Below are positions 25,663 through 34,327 of a stretch of 64,000 bases of DNA, piece after piece. The notes under the pieces were generated by a model that worked only from the letters and a program-made list of their open reading frames with translations, was not told the DNA's origin and ran no database searches. The stretch is from assembly GCA_947168525.1 (NCBI GenBank), contig CAMVMG010000008.1:1-64000 (forward strand), read 5' to 3'. Positions within the stretch are counted from its first letter, which is position 1. The number at the start of each line of letters is the position of its first letter. The stretch is from an uncultured Bacteroidales bacterium. Its GTDB lineage: Bacteria > Bacteroidota > Bacteroidia > Bacteroidales > UBA932. The position numbers were made by a program, and so were the translations under genes.

Positions 25663-26805
25663 ATGGCGTACACTGAAACAACCCGTACCAGCTACGGAAA
25701 GCGCCTGGGCAATTCCCTGGGCGGCATTGTAGGCGGTCTGATCATGATCGTGGGCGGAACCATCCTGCTCTGGTGGAACGAAGGACGTGCCGTGAAAACC
25801 ACCAAGATGCTCAAAGAGGCCCAGGGCCAGGTCGTGGAAATGCCGGACATTTCCCGGATAGACCCCGCCTTCGAAGGCAAACTGGTCCATGCCACGGGCA
25901 TGGTGGCAACCAGCGATTCCCTTTTTGACTCCGAATTCAAAGTCGGCGCCCGCGCCATCTCCATCCGCCGCGACGTGGAGTACTACCAGTGGGTGGAACA
26001 TGCCGAATCCGAAAGCAAAGACAAGATAGGCGGCGCCGAGGAAACCACCACCACATACACCTATGACCTGCAATGGGTAAGCTCCCCCATCCCTTCCCAA
26101 AACTTCCACGACCCGGACTACCGGAACGAGAACAAAGTGCTGCGGCAGGTGGAGCCTTACACAAAATACGCCCAGCAGGTGCAGTTCGGCGCCTATAAAC
26201 TGAATACGGACCAGATCCACTCCATCAGCGGATCCACACCCCTGCAGGTGAACGACAGCACGGGGACCAACGTCATTTATATCGGCAAGGACCCCGCCCG
26301 GCCGGATGTGGGCGACGTTCGCATCACCTTCACCAAGGTCCTGCCCGCCCAGATTAGTATCGTGGCCGCCGTCTCCGGAGACAGCTTCACCTCCTACCAG
26401 GCCAAGAACGGAAAATCCTTCTCCGCCCTGCGGATGGGGAACATCCCCCAGGAACAGATCTTCGAGGGAGAGCACTCCGCCAACAAGATGATGCTCTGGA
26501 TTCTCCGCATCCTGGGCTTCATCCTCGTCATGGCCGGCCTGCGCAGCGTGTTCAGCATCCTGGAAACCCTGCTCAAGGTGATTCCTTTCCTGTCCCGCAT
26601 CGTAGGCTGGGGCGTAGGACTGGTGTGCAACGTGATCGGCTTCGCCTGGGGTCTGATCGTGGTGGCGCTGGCCTGGATCGCCTACCGCCCTGTCCTGGCC
26701 ATCGCCCTGCTGGTGATTGCGGCGGCCGTTATCTGGTACTTCGCCACCCACGGCAAGAAGGGTACGCCCGAGCCGCCGGCCGCTACGCAGGAGCCCCAGG
26801 CCTGA
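25663..26805 (+). CDS. TMEM43 (LUMA)-family membrane protein
   Basis: A 380-residue membrane protein: one N-terminal membrane segment (~18-38, 'GLIMIVGGTILLWWNEGRAV'), a large soluble domain of ~230 residues, and about four C-terminal membrane segments from ~277 to ~362. The 'WWNEGRA' motif, the order of domains and the 'ISIRRDVEYYQWVE' stretch match the TMEM43/DUF1625 family, known in animals as an inner nuclear membrane protein and present in scattered bacteria. The bacterial role is unknown. It has its own promoter and a terminator after it, so it is monocistronic. Confidence 0.8.
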   Translation: MAYTETTRTSYGKRLGNSLGGIVGGLIMIVGGTILLWWNEGRAVKTTKMLKEAQGQVVEMPDISRIDPAFEGKLVHATGMVATSDSLFDSEFKVGARAISIRRDVEYYQWVEHAESESKDKIGGAEETTTTYTYDLQWVSSPIPSQNFHDPDYRNENKVLRQVEPYTKYAQQVQFGAYKLNTDQIHSISGSTPLQVNDSTGTNVIYIGKDPARPDVGDVRITFTKVLPAQISIVAAVSGDSFTSYQAKNGKSFSALRMGNIPQEQIFEGEHSANKMMLWILRILGFILVMAGLRSVFSILETLLKVIPFLSRIVGWGVGLVCNVIGFAWGLIVVALAWIAYRPVLAIALLVIAAAVIWYFATHGKKGTPEPPAATQEPQA

Positions 26806-26824
26806 CAACGGCCTCACTGATTCA

Positions 26825-26857
26825 GGAGGGTAACCCCGGCGGGTTGCCCTCTTTTTA
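26825..26857 (+). terminator. intrinsic terminator after the TMEM43-like gene
   Basis: GAGGGTAACCC and GGGTTGCCCTC form a stem around CGGC, followed by TTTTT. Confidence 0.85.
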
Positions 26858-26907
26858 TCCGCCTCTGGCACTATTTATGCGGAAAAAGCAGTACTTTTAC
26901 AGCATAT

Positions 26908-28374
26908 ATGAGAAAATTACTGACGATAGGGGCGCTTGTGGCAGCCCTCACAGCCGCGGCGCAGACTCCCGCCCAGAAATATGCCGACCGGCTCGACGAC
27001 AATGCTCCCCTGAAAGGCGCCGTCTGGGGCGTGCTGGCCAAGGATGCCCAGGGCAACACGCTGCTGGAGAGCCACTCACAGCAGCGGATGATACCCGCAT
27101 CCAACCTGAAGCTGGTCACTACCGGAACAGCCCTGCACGCCCTGGGACCCGACTACCGCTACAAGACCCGGCTGGCCTACACAGGGGCCATCCGGGAAGA
27201 CGGCACCCTGCTGGGAGACCTGTACATCATCGGCGGAGGAGACCCCACCCTGGGGGCCAAGGACTCGACAGCCCTCCGCGCCGACGCCCTTTTCTGGAAA
27301 TGGAAAACCCTGCTCAAGCAGGCCGGTATCTCCCGGATCGAAGGCCGGATCGTTGGTGACGGGGGCGCCTATGAAGGAAACCTGGAACAGCAGTCCTGGA
27401 GCTACGACGACACTGGAACCTATTATGGCACAGGCGGAAATGCCCTATGCTTCTATGAGAACGCCATCGACTATCAGGTGCGGGCATCGGCCCCGGGAGA
27501 AGCGGTGAAAGTGACCCAGACCTATCCGGAAACTCCCTGGATGCACTTTGCCAACCACAGCCTCTCCGGCCCCGCCGGAACCGGGAACAGCCTGTACCTG
27601 TACACGACCGACCTGGCTCCTTACTCAGAGCTACGCGGCAGCTTCGCCGTCGACCGGCCGGCCAAGACCGAGCATTTTTCCAACAAATTCGGCGCGCTCA
27701 CCTGCGCCTACTACTTCTGGAAAAACCTCAAGGACACCGGCTGGGAAGTGACCGGCGGCTATGCCGATGTAGACCGGAACGGATACATCCGCAGCGCCGG
27801 CTTTGTCCCGGAAGAAAAAGCGCAGGAAGGCACCGTAATCGGCTTTACGGAATCCCCCGCCTTGAAAGAAATTGCCCGGGAAACCAATGTCCGCAGTAAC
27901 AATTTCTACGCGGAGATGCTGCTCCGTTCCATGGGGGAGGCGGCATCGGGAATCGCCGTTCACGACAGCTGCTATATGGCTGTCAACGAGGTCCTTCTGG
28001 ACCTGGGGATGGACCCGGAAGCCCTCAGCTACAAAGACGGGAGCGGCCTGTCCCGCTACAACAACGTGTCGCCGGAGTGGATGGTCTCGTTCCTGCAGGC
28101 CATGCAGGGGAGCCCGGCCTTCGACGCATTTCTCGCATCCTTGCCCGCCCCCGGGGAAGGTACCCTCGCCGGCGTGCTGTCCCAAACCCCGCAAGCCCGG
28201 CGCATCCGCATGAAAAGCGGGTCCATGGAAGGCACGCTGTGCTACTCCGGATACATCCTGGACGCTGCCGGCAAACCGCAGGTCACGTTCTCGCTGATGA
28301 CGAACAACACCCTGACCAAACAGGCCGATGTGCGCGCCGTGCTGGCCCGGCTGCTGGTTTTGCTACTGGAATAG
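26908..28374 (+). CDS. D-alanyl-D-alanine carboxypeptidase/endopeptidase (PBP4, S13)
   Basis: 488 residues with a signal peptide; periplasmic. It trims or opens peptidoglycan cross-links. The three penicillin-binding motifs are present: SxxK as Ser65-Asn-Leu-Lys68 in 'MIPASNLKLV', SxN in 'VRSNNFYAEM', and KxG in 'RMKSGSMEG'. The large insertion between motif one and two typical of PBP4 is present. A TACTTTTA -7-like element is at 26892-26899, so the 5' leader is very short. Confidence 0.93.
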   Translation: MRKLLTIGALVAALTAAAQTPAQKYADRLDDNAPLKGAVWGVLAKDAQGNTLLESHSQQRMIPASNLKLVTTGTALHALGPDYRYKTRLAYTGAIREDGTLLGDLYIIGGGDPTLGAKDSTALRADALFWKWKTLLKQAGISRIEGRIVGDGGAYEGNLEQQSWSYDDTGTYYGTGGNALCFYENAIDYQVRASAPGEAVKVTQTYPETPWMHFANHSLSGPAGTGNSLYLYTTDLAPYSELRGSFAVDRPAKTEHFSNKFGALTCAYYFWKNLKDTGWEVTGGYADVDRNGYIRSAGFVPEEKAQEGTVIGFTESPALKEIARETNVRSNNFYAEMLLRSMGEAASGIAVHDSCYMAVNEVLLDLGMDPEALSYKDGSGLSRYNNVSPEWMVSFLQAMQGSPAFDAFLASLPAPGEGTLAGVLSQTPQARRIRMKSGSMEGTLCYSGYILDAAGKPQVTFSLMTNNTLTKQADVRAVLARLLVLLLE

Positions 28375-28385
28375 CTAATTTTTAC

Positions 28386-28393
28386 TATCTTTG
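28386..28393 (+). promoter_or_regulatory. -7 promoter element of the envelope operon
   Basis: TATCTTTG, 10 bases before the ATG at 28403, implying a leader of only a few bases. It probably drives the SurA-like, surA, lptA-like, galE and esterase genes. Confidence 0.6.
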
Positions 28394-28402
28394 TAGGTTA
28401 AT

Positions 28403-29269
28403 ATGAGAAAATGGCTCCTCATAGGAATGGCAGCGCTGGTAGTGCTCTCCTGCAAGATGGTCAACCGTCTGGGAGACACTGCCACGGAGCTTTTCAACGG
28501 TGAGGTGGTTGCCCGTGTGGGGGATCACCGCCTGCACCGCTCGCAGCTGGAAAACTATATTCCTTCCGGGGTGTCGCCGGAAGACAGCGCCGGGCTGGCA
28601 CAGCAGTATATCCGGGCCTGGGCAGAGGACCTGCTGCTGCTGGACATCGCCGACGCACAGCTCTCCAAGGAAGAGAAAGACGTCACGGAAGAGCTGGAAA
28701 GCTACCGCAGGGCCCTTCTCAAGTACCGGTACGAGCAACTCTACATCAACCAGCGGCTGGACACCCTGGTCACCGACGAAGAGATCAGCGCCTATTATCA
28801 GGCCAACCCGGAAAAGTTCGTCCTGGAAAGACCGGTGGTAAAAGCCCGGTACCTGATTGTCCCGCAGGATTCCCACAGCCTGAAGGAACTAAAGAGAAAA
28901 ATGTCTTCCGACGACGACACGGAAGTGCTGGAGGCGGAAGTACTGGCCTCCACCGCCGCCCTCAAGTGGGGAGACTCGTCCGACACCTGGATGGACATCA
29001 TCACCCTGGCCCAGGAACTGGGAACCGATTCCCGGATTCTTCTGGGCGCCATCAAGAACCAGTTCGCGGAACTCCCGGACGAGTCGGGAAACCTCCGCAT
29101 AGCCTATATCGTGGACATCGTCCAGCAAGGAAAAACCGCACCGGAAGACTACTGTGCCCAGCGAATCCGGGACATTATCCTGAACTCCCGCAAGCACGCC
29201 CTGTCGGCAAACCTGGAGCAGGAACTGCTAGACGATGCCCGCAGAAACAACAAATTTGTAACTTATTGA
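28403..29269 (+). CDS. SurA-like lipoprotein without a clear PPIase active site
   Basis: 288 residues, lipobox 'LVVLSC' (Cys17). The fold seems to be that of SurA/PpiD chaperones: a helical N-terminal part ('VGDHRLHRSQLENYI', 'YIRAWAEDLLLLDIA'), a linker ('VTDEEISAYYQANPEKF') that usually precedes a parvulin domain, and C-terminal helices. The parvulin core itself is not evident: after 'VKARYLIVPQ' the usual HILL and GGDLG motifs are missing. It is probably a chaperone for outer-membrane proteins rather than an isomerase. One base separates it from surA. Confidence 0.75.
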   Translation: MRKWLLIGMAALVVLSCKMVNRLGDTATELFNGEVVARVGDHRLHRSQLENYIPSGVSPEDSAGLAQQYIRAWAEDLLLLDIADAQLSKEEKDVTEELESYRRALLKYRYEQLYINQRLDTLVTDEEISAYYQANPEKFVLERPVVKARYLIVPQDSHSLKELKRKMSSDDDTEVLEAEVLASTAALKWGDSSDTWMDIITLAQELGTDSRILLGAIKNQFAELPDESGNLRIAYIVDIVQQGKTAPEDYCAQRIRDIILNSRKHALSANLEQELLDDARRNNKFVTY

Positions 29270-29270
29270 T

Positions 29271-30647
29271 ATGAAGCGTTTACTGACGATCCTCTCAGGA
29301 GCTCTCCTTAGCCTTGGAAGCCTTTTTGCCCAAAAATACCAGAACGGACTGGTGGACAAGACCGTGGCCGTGCTGGGCGGTGAGGTAATCCTGATATCGG
29401 ACATCGAATCGGAAATCCAGCAGATGAGGGTGGGCGGCCAGGCCGTAGACCAGCGCGCCCGCTGTGAGCTGCTGCAGAACATGATGGAGTCCAAACTATT
29501 CCTGATGCAGGCGCGCCTGGACTCTCTCACAGTAAGCAGCGACATGGTAGAGAGCAACCTTTCCCAGCGCATCGACTACGCCCGCACCCAGCTGGGCGGT
29601 GACGAAGAACTGGAAAAATACTTTGGCAAACCCCTGTACAAACTGCGCCAGGACTGGCGTAAAACCCTGGAGGAGCAAAGCCTCACGGAACAGGAGCGCT
29701 ACCAGGTGGCCGACAACATCCCGGAAGTGACCCCCTACGACGTAAAACAGTACCTGGACAACACAGACCCGGAGGACCTTCCCGTGGTTCCGGTCAAATA
29801 CCAGCTGAGCCAGATCTGCCTCTACCCGGACCGGGAAGCCGCCAACCTGGCCGTGAAAGAGCGGCTGCTCTCGCTGCGTGAGCGGATCATCGGCGGAGAA
29901 AAGTTCGCCACCCTGGCCCGCCTCTATTCCGAAGACCCGGGTAGCGCCCGCCGCGGCGGAGAACTGGGCATGGCCTCCAAGTCCATCTTCTGGCCGGTCT
30001 TCTCCGATGCTGCCATGGCCCTTCGGCCGGGCACCATCTCCCAGATCGTGGAGACGCCGGACGGATTCCACATCATCGAAGTCATCGAAAAACGGGGCGA
30101 CATGTTCAATGCCCGCCACATCCTGCTTAAACCCCAATACACGGCCGAAGACCAGGAGAAGGCCTTCCATCGCCTGGACAGCCTTAAGACCAAGATCCAG
30201 GAGGGCGAGATTGATTTTGAGCTCGCCGCCCGCTTCTATTCCGAAGACCTTGCGTCCCGCACCAACGGCGGCCAGATGGCAGACCCGGCCACCGGCTCCT
30301 CCTACTTCGAGATAGACCAGCTGAAACCGGCCGATTATGCGGTTATCAAAGACCTGAAACCCGGAGAAATCTCCGAGCCGGTGTCCTCTACCGACAACGA
30401 GGGCTACGAGCAGGGCCGCTCCGGCAACCTGGTGTACAAGATAATCCGGGTAGACAAAATCATCCCGGCCCATACCGCCACCTTCGAAAATGACTACACC
30501 CAGATCCAGGAACGGGTCCAGTACAACAAACAGCAGGAGGCCATCGACAAGTTCCTGTCAGAGAAAATCAAGGACACCTACATTGTCATCGACCCCATGT
30601 TCGCCCAGTGCAATTTCTCCCGCGAAATCTGGAACACCCGTAAATAG
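29271..30647 (+). CDS. periplasmic peptidyl-prolyl isomerase/chaperone SurA
   Basis: 458 residues, signal peptide to ~'GSLFAQ'. An N-terminal chaperone helix bundle ('VDKTVAVLGGEVILISDIESE') is followed by two parvulin domains: ~175-275 ('YSEDPGSARRGGELGMA', 'FHIIEVIEKRGDMFNARHIL') and ~285-400 ('YSEDLASRTNGGQMAD'). It assists folding of outer-membrane barrels. Order and length match Bacteroidetes SurA. Confidence 0.93.
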   Translation: MKRLLTILSGALLSLGSLFAQKYQNGLVDKTVAVLGGEVILISDIESEIQQMRVGGQAVDQRARCELLQNMMESKLFLMQARLDSLTVSSDMVESNLSQRIDYARTQLGGDEELEKYFGKPLYKLRQDWRKTLEEQSLTEQERYQVADNIPEVTPYDVKQYLDNTDPEDLPVVPVKYQLSQICLYPDREAANLAVKERLLSLRERIIGGEKFATLARLYSEDPGSARRGGELGMASKSIFWPVFSDAAMALRPGTISQIVETPDGFHIIEVIEKRGDMFNARHILLKPQYTAEDQEKAFHRLDSLKTKIQEGEIDFELAARFYSEDLASRTNGGQMADPATGSSYFEIDQLKPADYAVIKDLKPGEISEPVSSTDNEGYEQGRSGNLVYKIIRVDKIIPAHTATFENDYTQIQERVQYNKQQEAIDKFLSEKIKDTYIVIDPMFAQCNFSREIWNTRK

Positions 30648-33277
30648 TGTACAAAGGAAAGGGAAATAAGGGATTCATGGTCTTGCCGGCGCTGTTGGCG
30701 GCGGCGCTTCTGTCGTTGAAAGCCCAGGAGCAGGACCGGCCGCAGGACGACCGCGTACGCCTGATCAGCGCCAAAAGCGCCCAGCTCATCCACATCGACA
30801 GCGTTGACTACCGCAAGGTGATCGGCCCGGCGCGTTTCCTGCACAACAACACCTACCTGCTCTGCGACACGGCCGTCTGGAATGTGAACACCAACATCAT
30901 CGACGCCACGGGGCACGTGCGGATTATCCAGGACCAGACCACCCTCTCCAGCTCCTCGCTCCAATACCGTTCCAACGAGAACATGGCCCTGTTCCGCGGC
31001 AACCTGGTTCAGCTGGAAGACAAAGACGGCAACACGCTCCGCACCCGCTACCTGGACTACAACACCAAGGATTCCGTGGCCGTTTTCCAGAGCGGCGGCG
31101 CCATGCGCGACAAAGACGGCCAGCTGATCGAGAGCCGGTACGGCCTGTACGACGCCAAGGCCAGCCTGTTCACCTTTATCGACCAGGTGAACATGTACAT
31201 GGACACCACCTTCATCAAAACCGCCCGCCTGGAATACCGCAGCGACCTTTCCACCGCCTATTTCGGCTACGGGACAGACATGTGGCAGGACGACAACATG
31301 CTGTCGGCCAACGACGGCTGGTACGACCGCTCCCGGGAGCTGTTCTTCTTCCGGCGGGACGTGCACCTGCTCACCAGGGACCAGGAGGCCTGGGCCGATT
31401 CCATGTATTATTACCGGGCCCTGAACAACCTGGACATGATGGGCGGGGTGGAGCTGATGGACACCACCCGGAACGCCTACGCCCTGGCCGGGCACTTTGA
31501 ATACCGGGATTCGCTGGGCCAGATAAAGATGACCCAGGACCCGGCCATCATGTCCGTCATAGAGGAGAACGGGCAGCGGGACACCCTGTATCTGGGAGCC
31601 GACCTGCTCCTGATGCAGTCTTACCGGAAATGCGACATCCCGGACGCCTGGACTGTCGATGCCGACACCCGCATGAAACAGATTAGCGGAGACCCGGTGA
31701 TGGAATATCGGCGGAAAGCGGCTGAGGAAGCCCGCAAGAAGGCCGAAGAAGCCGCCAAGAACGACCCGAACCGCCCGCCGGAGATTGCAAAAAAGGCCGG
31801 CATGCAAGAAGCCCCCGAAAAAGGATTGACGGGGACGCCCCCGAAGGGAGAAGTAGCCGAAGCCCCTGCCGCCCTGCCGGACAGCCTGAAGGTGCCTGCC
31901 GACAGTCTGAAAGTACCTGCCGACAGTCTGAAAGTTCCTGCCCCGCCTCAGCTGGAAACCCCGCCCGATTCCCTGACTGCCCCCGCCATGCCGCCTCTGG
32001 ACACCACCAAGCTCAATTTCCTCTGGGGTGCGCGGAATGTGCGCATGTTCCGGCGAGAGATGCAGATGTCTTGCGACTCGCTGGCCTACACAGACCTGGA
32101 TTCCCTGGCCCGGCTCTATGGAGAGCCCATCGTTTACAACGAAGGCAACAAGCAGTACGCAGCAGACAGCATCTACCTGGCCATCCGCAACCAGAAGGTG
32201 GAAAAGGCCCATCTACTGGACAATGCCTTCATCACCATCCAGGAAGCCAAGGACGCCTTCGACCAAATCCGGAGCGTGGAAATGGTTGCCTACTTTGACT
32301 CAGACCAGTCGCTGACCCGTTTCGACGCCCTGGGCGGTGCCTCATCGCTGTTCTACCTCACCGAAGAAGAAGCCCTGGCCACCGTGAACAAGGTGGAATC
32401 CAAGATGATCTACGCCACCTTCACGGACGGCGAAATAGACCATATCTATTACTACGACAATCCCAAGAACGACGGCTATCCCACAGTGCAGCTGCCCAAG
32501 GAAGAAAAAACCCTGAAAGGCTTTCGCTGGGACCCCGACAAACAGCCCACCTCCCCCGAGGATGTCACCAGTCTGAAACCCCGGAAGTCCGAGCGAGTCC
32601 AGTACCTGATGCGTCCGCATGCCAATTTCTTTGAGACGGAGGAATACTTCCCGGGCTATATCACGAAGTTGTACCGGGATATCGAGATCCGGGATTCCAT
32701 CGCCGTGGCACGGGAACAGCAGCGCAGGGCGGCGGCCGATTCCCTGGAGCGCATCTCCCGGGAGACCGACGCCATCCTGGATTCCCTGATGCTCCGGGAC
32801 GCCCCTGACAGCCTGGCGCTTCGGGATAGCTTGGCGCTCCGGGATAGCTTGGGCGTCTTGTCCGACAGTCTGGGCGTCCGTTCCCTGGCAGACTCCACCG
32901 CTATGCAAGCCCTTGAGCCCAAGGCCGATACCCTGGGAACGCCCGCTCCTGCAGAACCGCTGACCCCGCAGCAGCAGAAAGCGCTGGAAAAGGAGCGGAA
33001 AGCGGCGGAAAAAGCAGCCCGGGAAGCCGAGAAAGCCCAAAAGAAAGCAGAAAGGCAGGCCCTTCTGGAAGCCAAATGGGCCGAGCAAGACCGCCAGTGG
33101 GAGGAACGCCAGGCTGCCAAGTTGCAGAAAAAACTGGAACGGGAACGCGCCCGGAAACTGAAAGCGCTGCGCCGCCTGGAGAAAAAGGCGCAGAAAGAGC
33201 GGCGGCTCCTGGAAAAATACCTGGAGAAAGAGCGGAAGAAACAACAGAGATTACTAGAAAAAGAAATAGCGGAATGA
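30647..33277 (+). CDS. OstA/LptA-like protein with low-complexity tail
   Basis: 876 residues from a GTG that overlaps the surA stop by 1 base (TAGTG); an ATG at 30677 would also leave a signal peptide ('LPALLAAALLSLKAQ'). The N-terminal ~330 residues have LptA/OstA-type beta-jellyroll repeats ('IDATGHVRII', 'FRGNLVQLEDKDG', 'YFGYGTDMW'), implying LPS transport across the periplasm. Then come a Lys/Glu-rich helix, a 7-residue repeat DSLKVPA x3 (31880-31942), a second OstA-like block (~450-690), a repeat of 'LRDSLA' type (about 32815-32880), and a highly charged Ala/Glu/Lys/Arg coiled-coil C-terminus. The next gene overlaps by 4 bases. Confidence 0.8.
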   Translation: MYKGKGNKGFMVLPALLAAALLSLKAQEQDRPQDDRVRLISAKSAQLIHIDSVDYRKVIGPARFLHNNTYLLCDTAVWNVNTNIIDATGHVRIIQDQTTLSSSSLQYRSNENMALFRGNLVQLEDKDGNTLRTRYLDYNTKDSVAVFQSGGAMRDKDGQLIESRYGLYDAKASLFTFIDQVNMYMDTTFIKTARLEYRSDLSTAYFGYGTDMWQDDNMLSANDGWYDRSRELFFFRRDVHLLTRDQEAWADSMYYYRALNNLDMMGGVELMDTTRNAYALAGHFEYRDSLGQIKMTQDPAIMSVIEENGQRDTLYLGADLLLMQSYRKCDIPDAWTVDADTRMKQISGDPVMEYRRKAAEEARKKAEEAAKNDPNRPPEIAKKAGMQEAPEKGLTGTPPKGEVAEAPAALPDSLKVPADSLKVPADSLKVPAPPQLETPPDSLTAPAMPPLDTTKLNFLWGARNVRMFRREMQMSCDSLAYTDLDSLARLYGEPIVYNEGNKQYAADSIYLAIRNQKVEKAHLLDNAFITIQEAKDAFDQIRSVEMVAYFDSDQSLTRFDALGGASSLFYLTEEEALATVNKVESKMIYATFTDGEIDHIYYYDNPKNDGYPTVQLPKEEKTLKGFRWDPDKQPTSPEDVTSLKPRKSERVQYLMRPHANFFETEEYFPGYITKLYRDIEIRDSIAVAREQQRRAAADSLERISRETDAILDSLMLRDAPDSLALRDSLALRDSLGVLSDSLGVRSLADSTAMQALEPKADTLGTPAPAEPLTPQQQKALEKERKAAEKAAREAEKAQKKAERQALLEAKWAEQDRQWEERQAAKLQKKLERERARKLKALRRLEKKAQKERRLLEKYLEKERKKQQRLLEKEIAE
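31880..31942 (+). repeat. 21-bp in-frame tandem repeat (DSLKVPA x3)
   Basis: Three adjacent copies of a 21-base unit encoding Asp-Ser-Leu-Lys-Val-Pro-Ala inside the OstA-like gene. The last two copies are nearly identical. It is in frame, so copy number can vary without disrupting the protein. Confidence 0.85.
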
Positions 33278-34308
33278 CAAAGAAAATAGTACTGGTTTCC
33301 GGCGGAGCCGGATTTATCGGCAGCCATGTCACGGTGGAACTCATAGCGGCAGGCTACAACGTTGTGGTCGCAGACAACTTCTCCAATTGCGACAACACCT
33401 GTTTCGAGGGCGTGAAAAAGATAACCGGAAGAGAGGACATCCCCCTGGAGAAGGTGGATTTCTGCGACGCAGAAGCCGCCCGGGCCCTGTTCCGGAAATA
33501 CCCGATCGATGCCGTAATCCACTTTGCCGCGTTCAAGGCCGTGGGAGAATCGGTGGCCCAGCCGCTGAAGTACTACAAGAACAACCTGCAGAGCTTTATG
33601 AACGTGCTGGAAGCCGCCCAGCAGCAAGGCGGGTGCCAGGTGCTGTTCTCCTCGTCGGCCACGGTATACGGAGAGCCGGACCAGGTTCCCGTCACCGAGC
33701 AAAGCCCCCGCAAGCCTGCCACATCGCCCTACGGCAACACCAAGCAGATGTGCGAGGATATCCTGCAGGATACGGTAAAAGCCAGCGGTGGCCGCATCAA
33801 AGGCATCCTGCTGCGTTACTTCAACCCCATCGGCGCCCATCCAAGCGCCTTGATCGGCGAGCTGCCCAGGGGTGTTCCCAACAACCTGGTGCCCTTCATC
33901 ACCCAGACAGCCATCGGCAAACGGGAATGTCTGAGCATCTTCGGCAACGACTACCCCACGCCGGACGGCACCTGCCTCAGGGACTATATCGACATCGTGG
34001 ATCTGGCCAAGGCCCATGTCTATGCCGTGACCCGCATGGTGGAAGGGAAGATGAAGGCGGACTGCGAGATTTTCAACATCGGCACCGGACGCCCTGTAAG
34101 CGTGCTGGAACTGGTGAATGCCTTTGAGAAAGTGAACGGGCTCAAGCTCAACTACAAGTTCGCCCCCCGCCGCTCCGGCGACGTCACCGCCATCTGGGCC
34201 GACCCGTCCCTGGCCAACCGGGAACTGGGCTGGAAGGCCACCCGCACGGTAGAGGAAACCCTGCAGGCCGCCTGGGCCTGGGAAAAGCACCTGGCCGGAA
34301 AAGACTGA
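33274..34308 (+). CDS. UDP-glucose 4-epimerase
   Basis: 344 residues. 'VLVSGGAGFIGSH' binds NAD; catalytic Ser is in 'LFSSSATVYG' and Tyr153/Lys157 in 'YGNTK'; 'LRYFNPIGAHPSALIGE' and 'GTCLRDYIDI' are GalE hallmarks. It interconverts UDP-Glc and UDP-Gal for LPS, capsule and galactose use. The start at 33274 (ATGA overlap with the previous stop) is chosen over the far-upstream open frame because it begins exactly at the Rossmann fold. Confidence 0.95.
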   Translation: MTKKIVLVSGGAGFIGSHVTVELIAAGYNVVVADNFSNCDNTCFEGVKKITGREDIPLEKVDFCDAEAARALFRKYPIDAVIHFAAFKAVGESVAQPLKYYKNNLQSFMNVLEAAQQQGGCQVLFSSSATVYGEPDQVPVTEQSPRKPATSPYGNTKQMCEDILQDTVKASGGRIKGILLRYFNPIGAHPSALIGELPRGVPNNLVPFITQTAIGKRECLSIFGNDYPTPDGTCLRDYIDIVDLAKAHVYAVTRMVEGKMKADCEIFNIGTGRPVSVLELVNAFEKVNGLKLNYKFAPRRSGDVTAIWADPSLANRELGWKATRTVEETLQAAWAWEKHLAGKD

Positions 34309-34327
34309 CACTAAACCACATAATGAC

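Noticed and set aside
30578..32212. 544-codon antisense frame over the LptA-like gene
   Set aside because: His/Val/Gly-rich shadow composition; no promoter; the plus strand encodes a recognisable protein.
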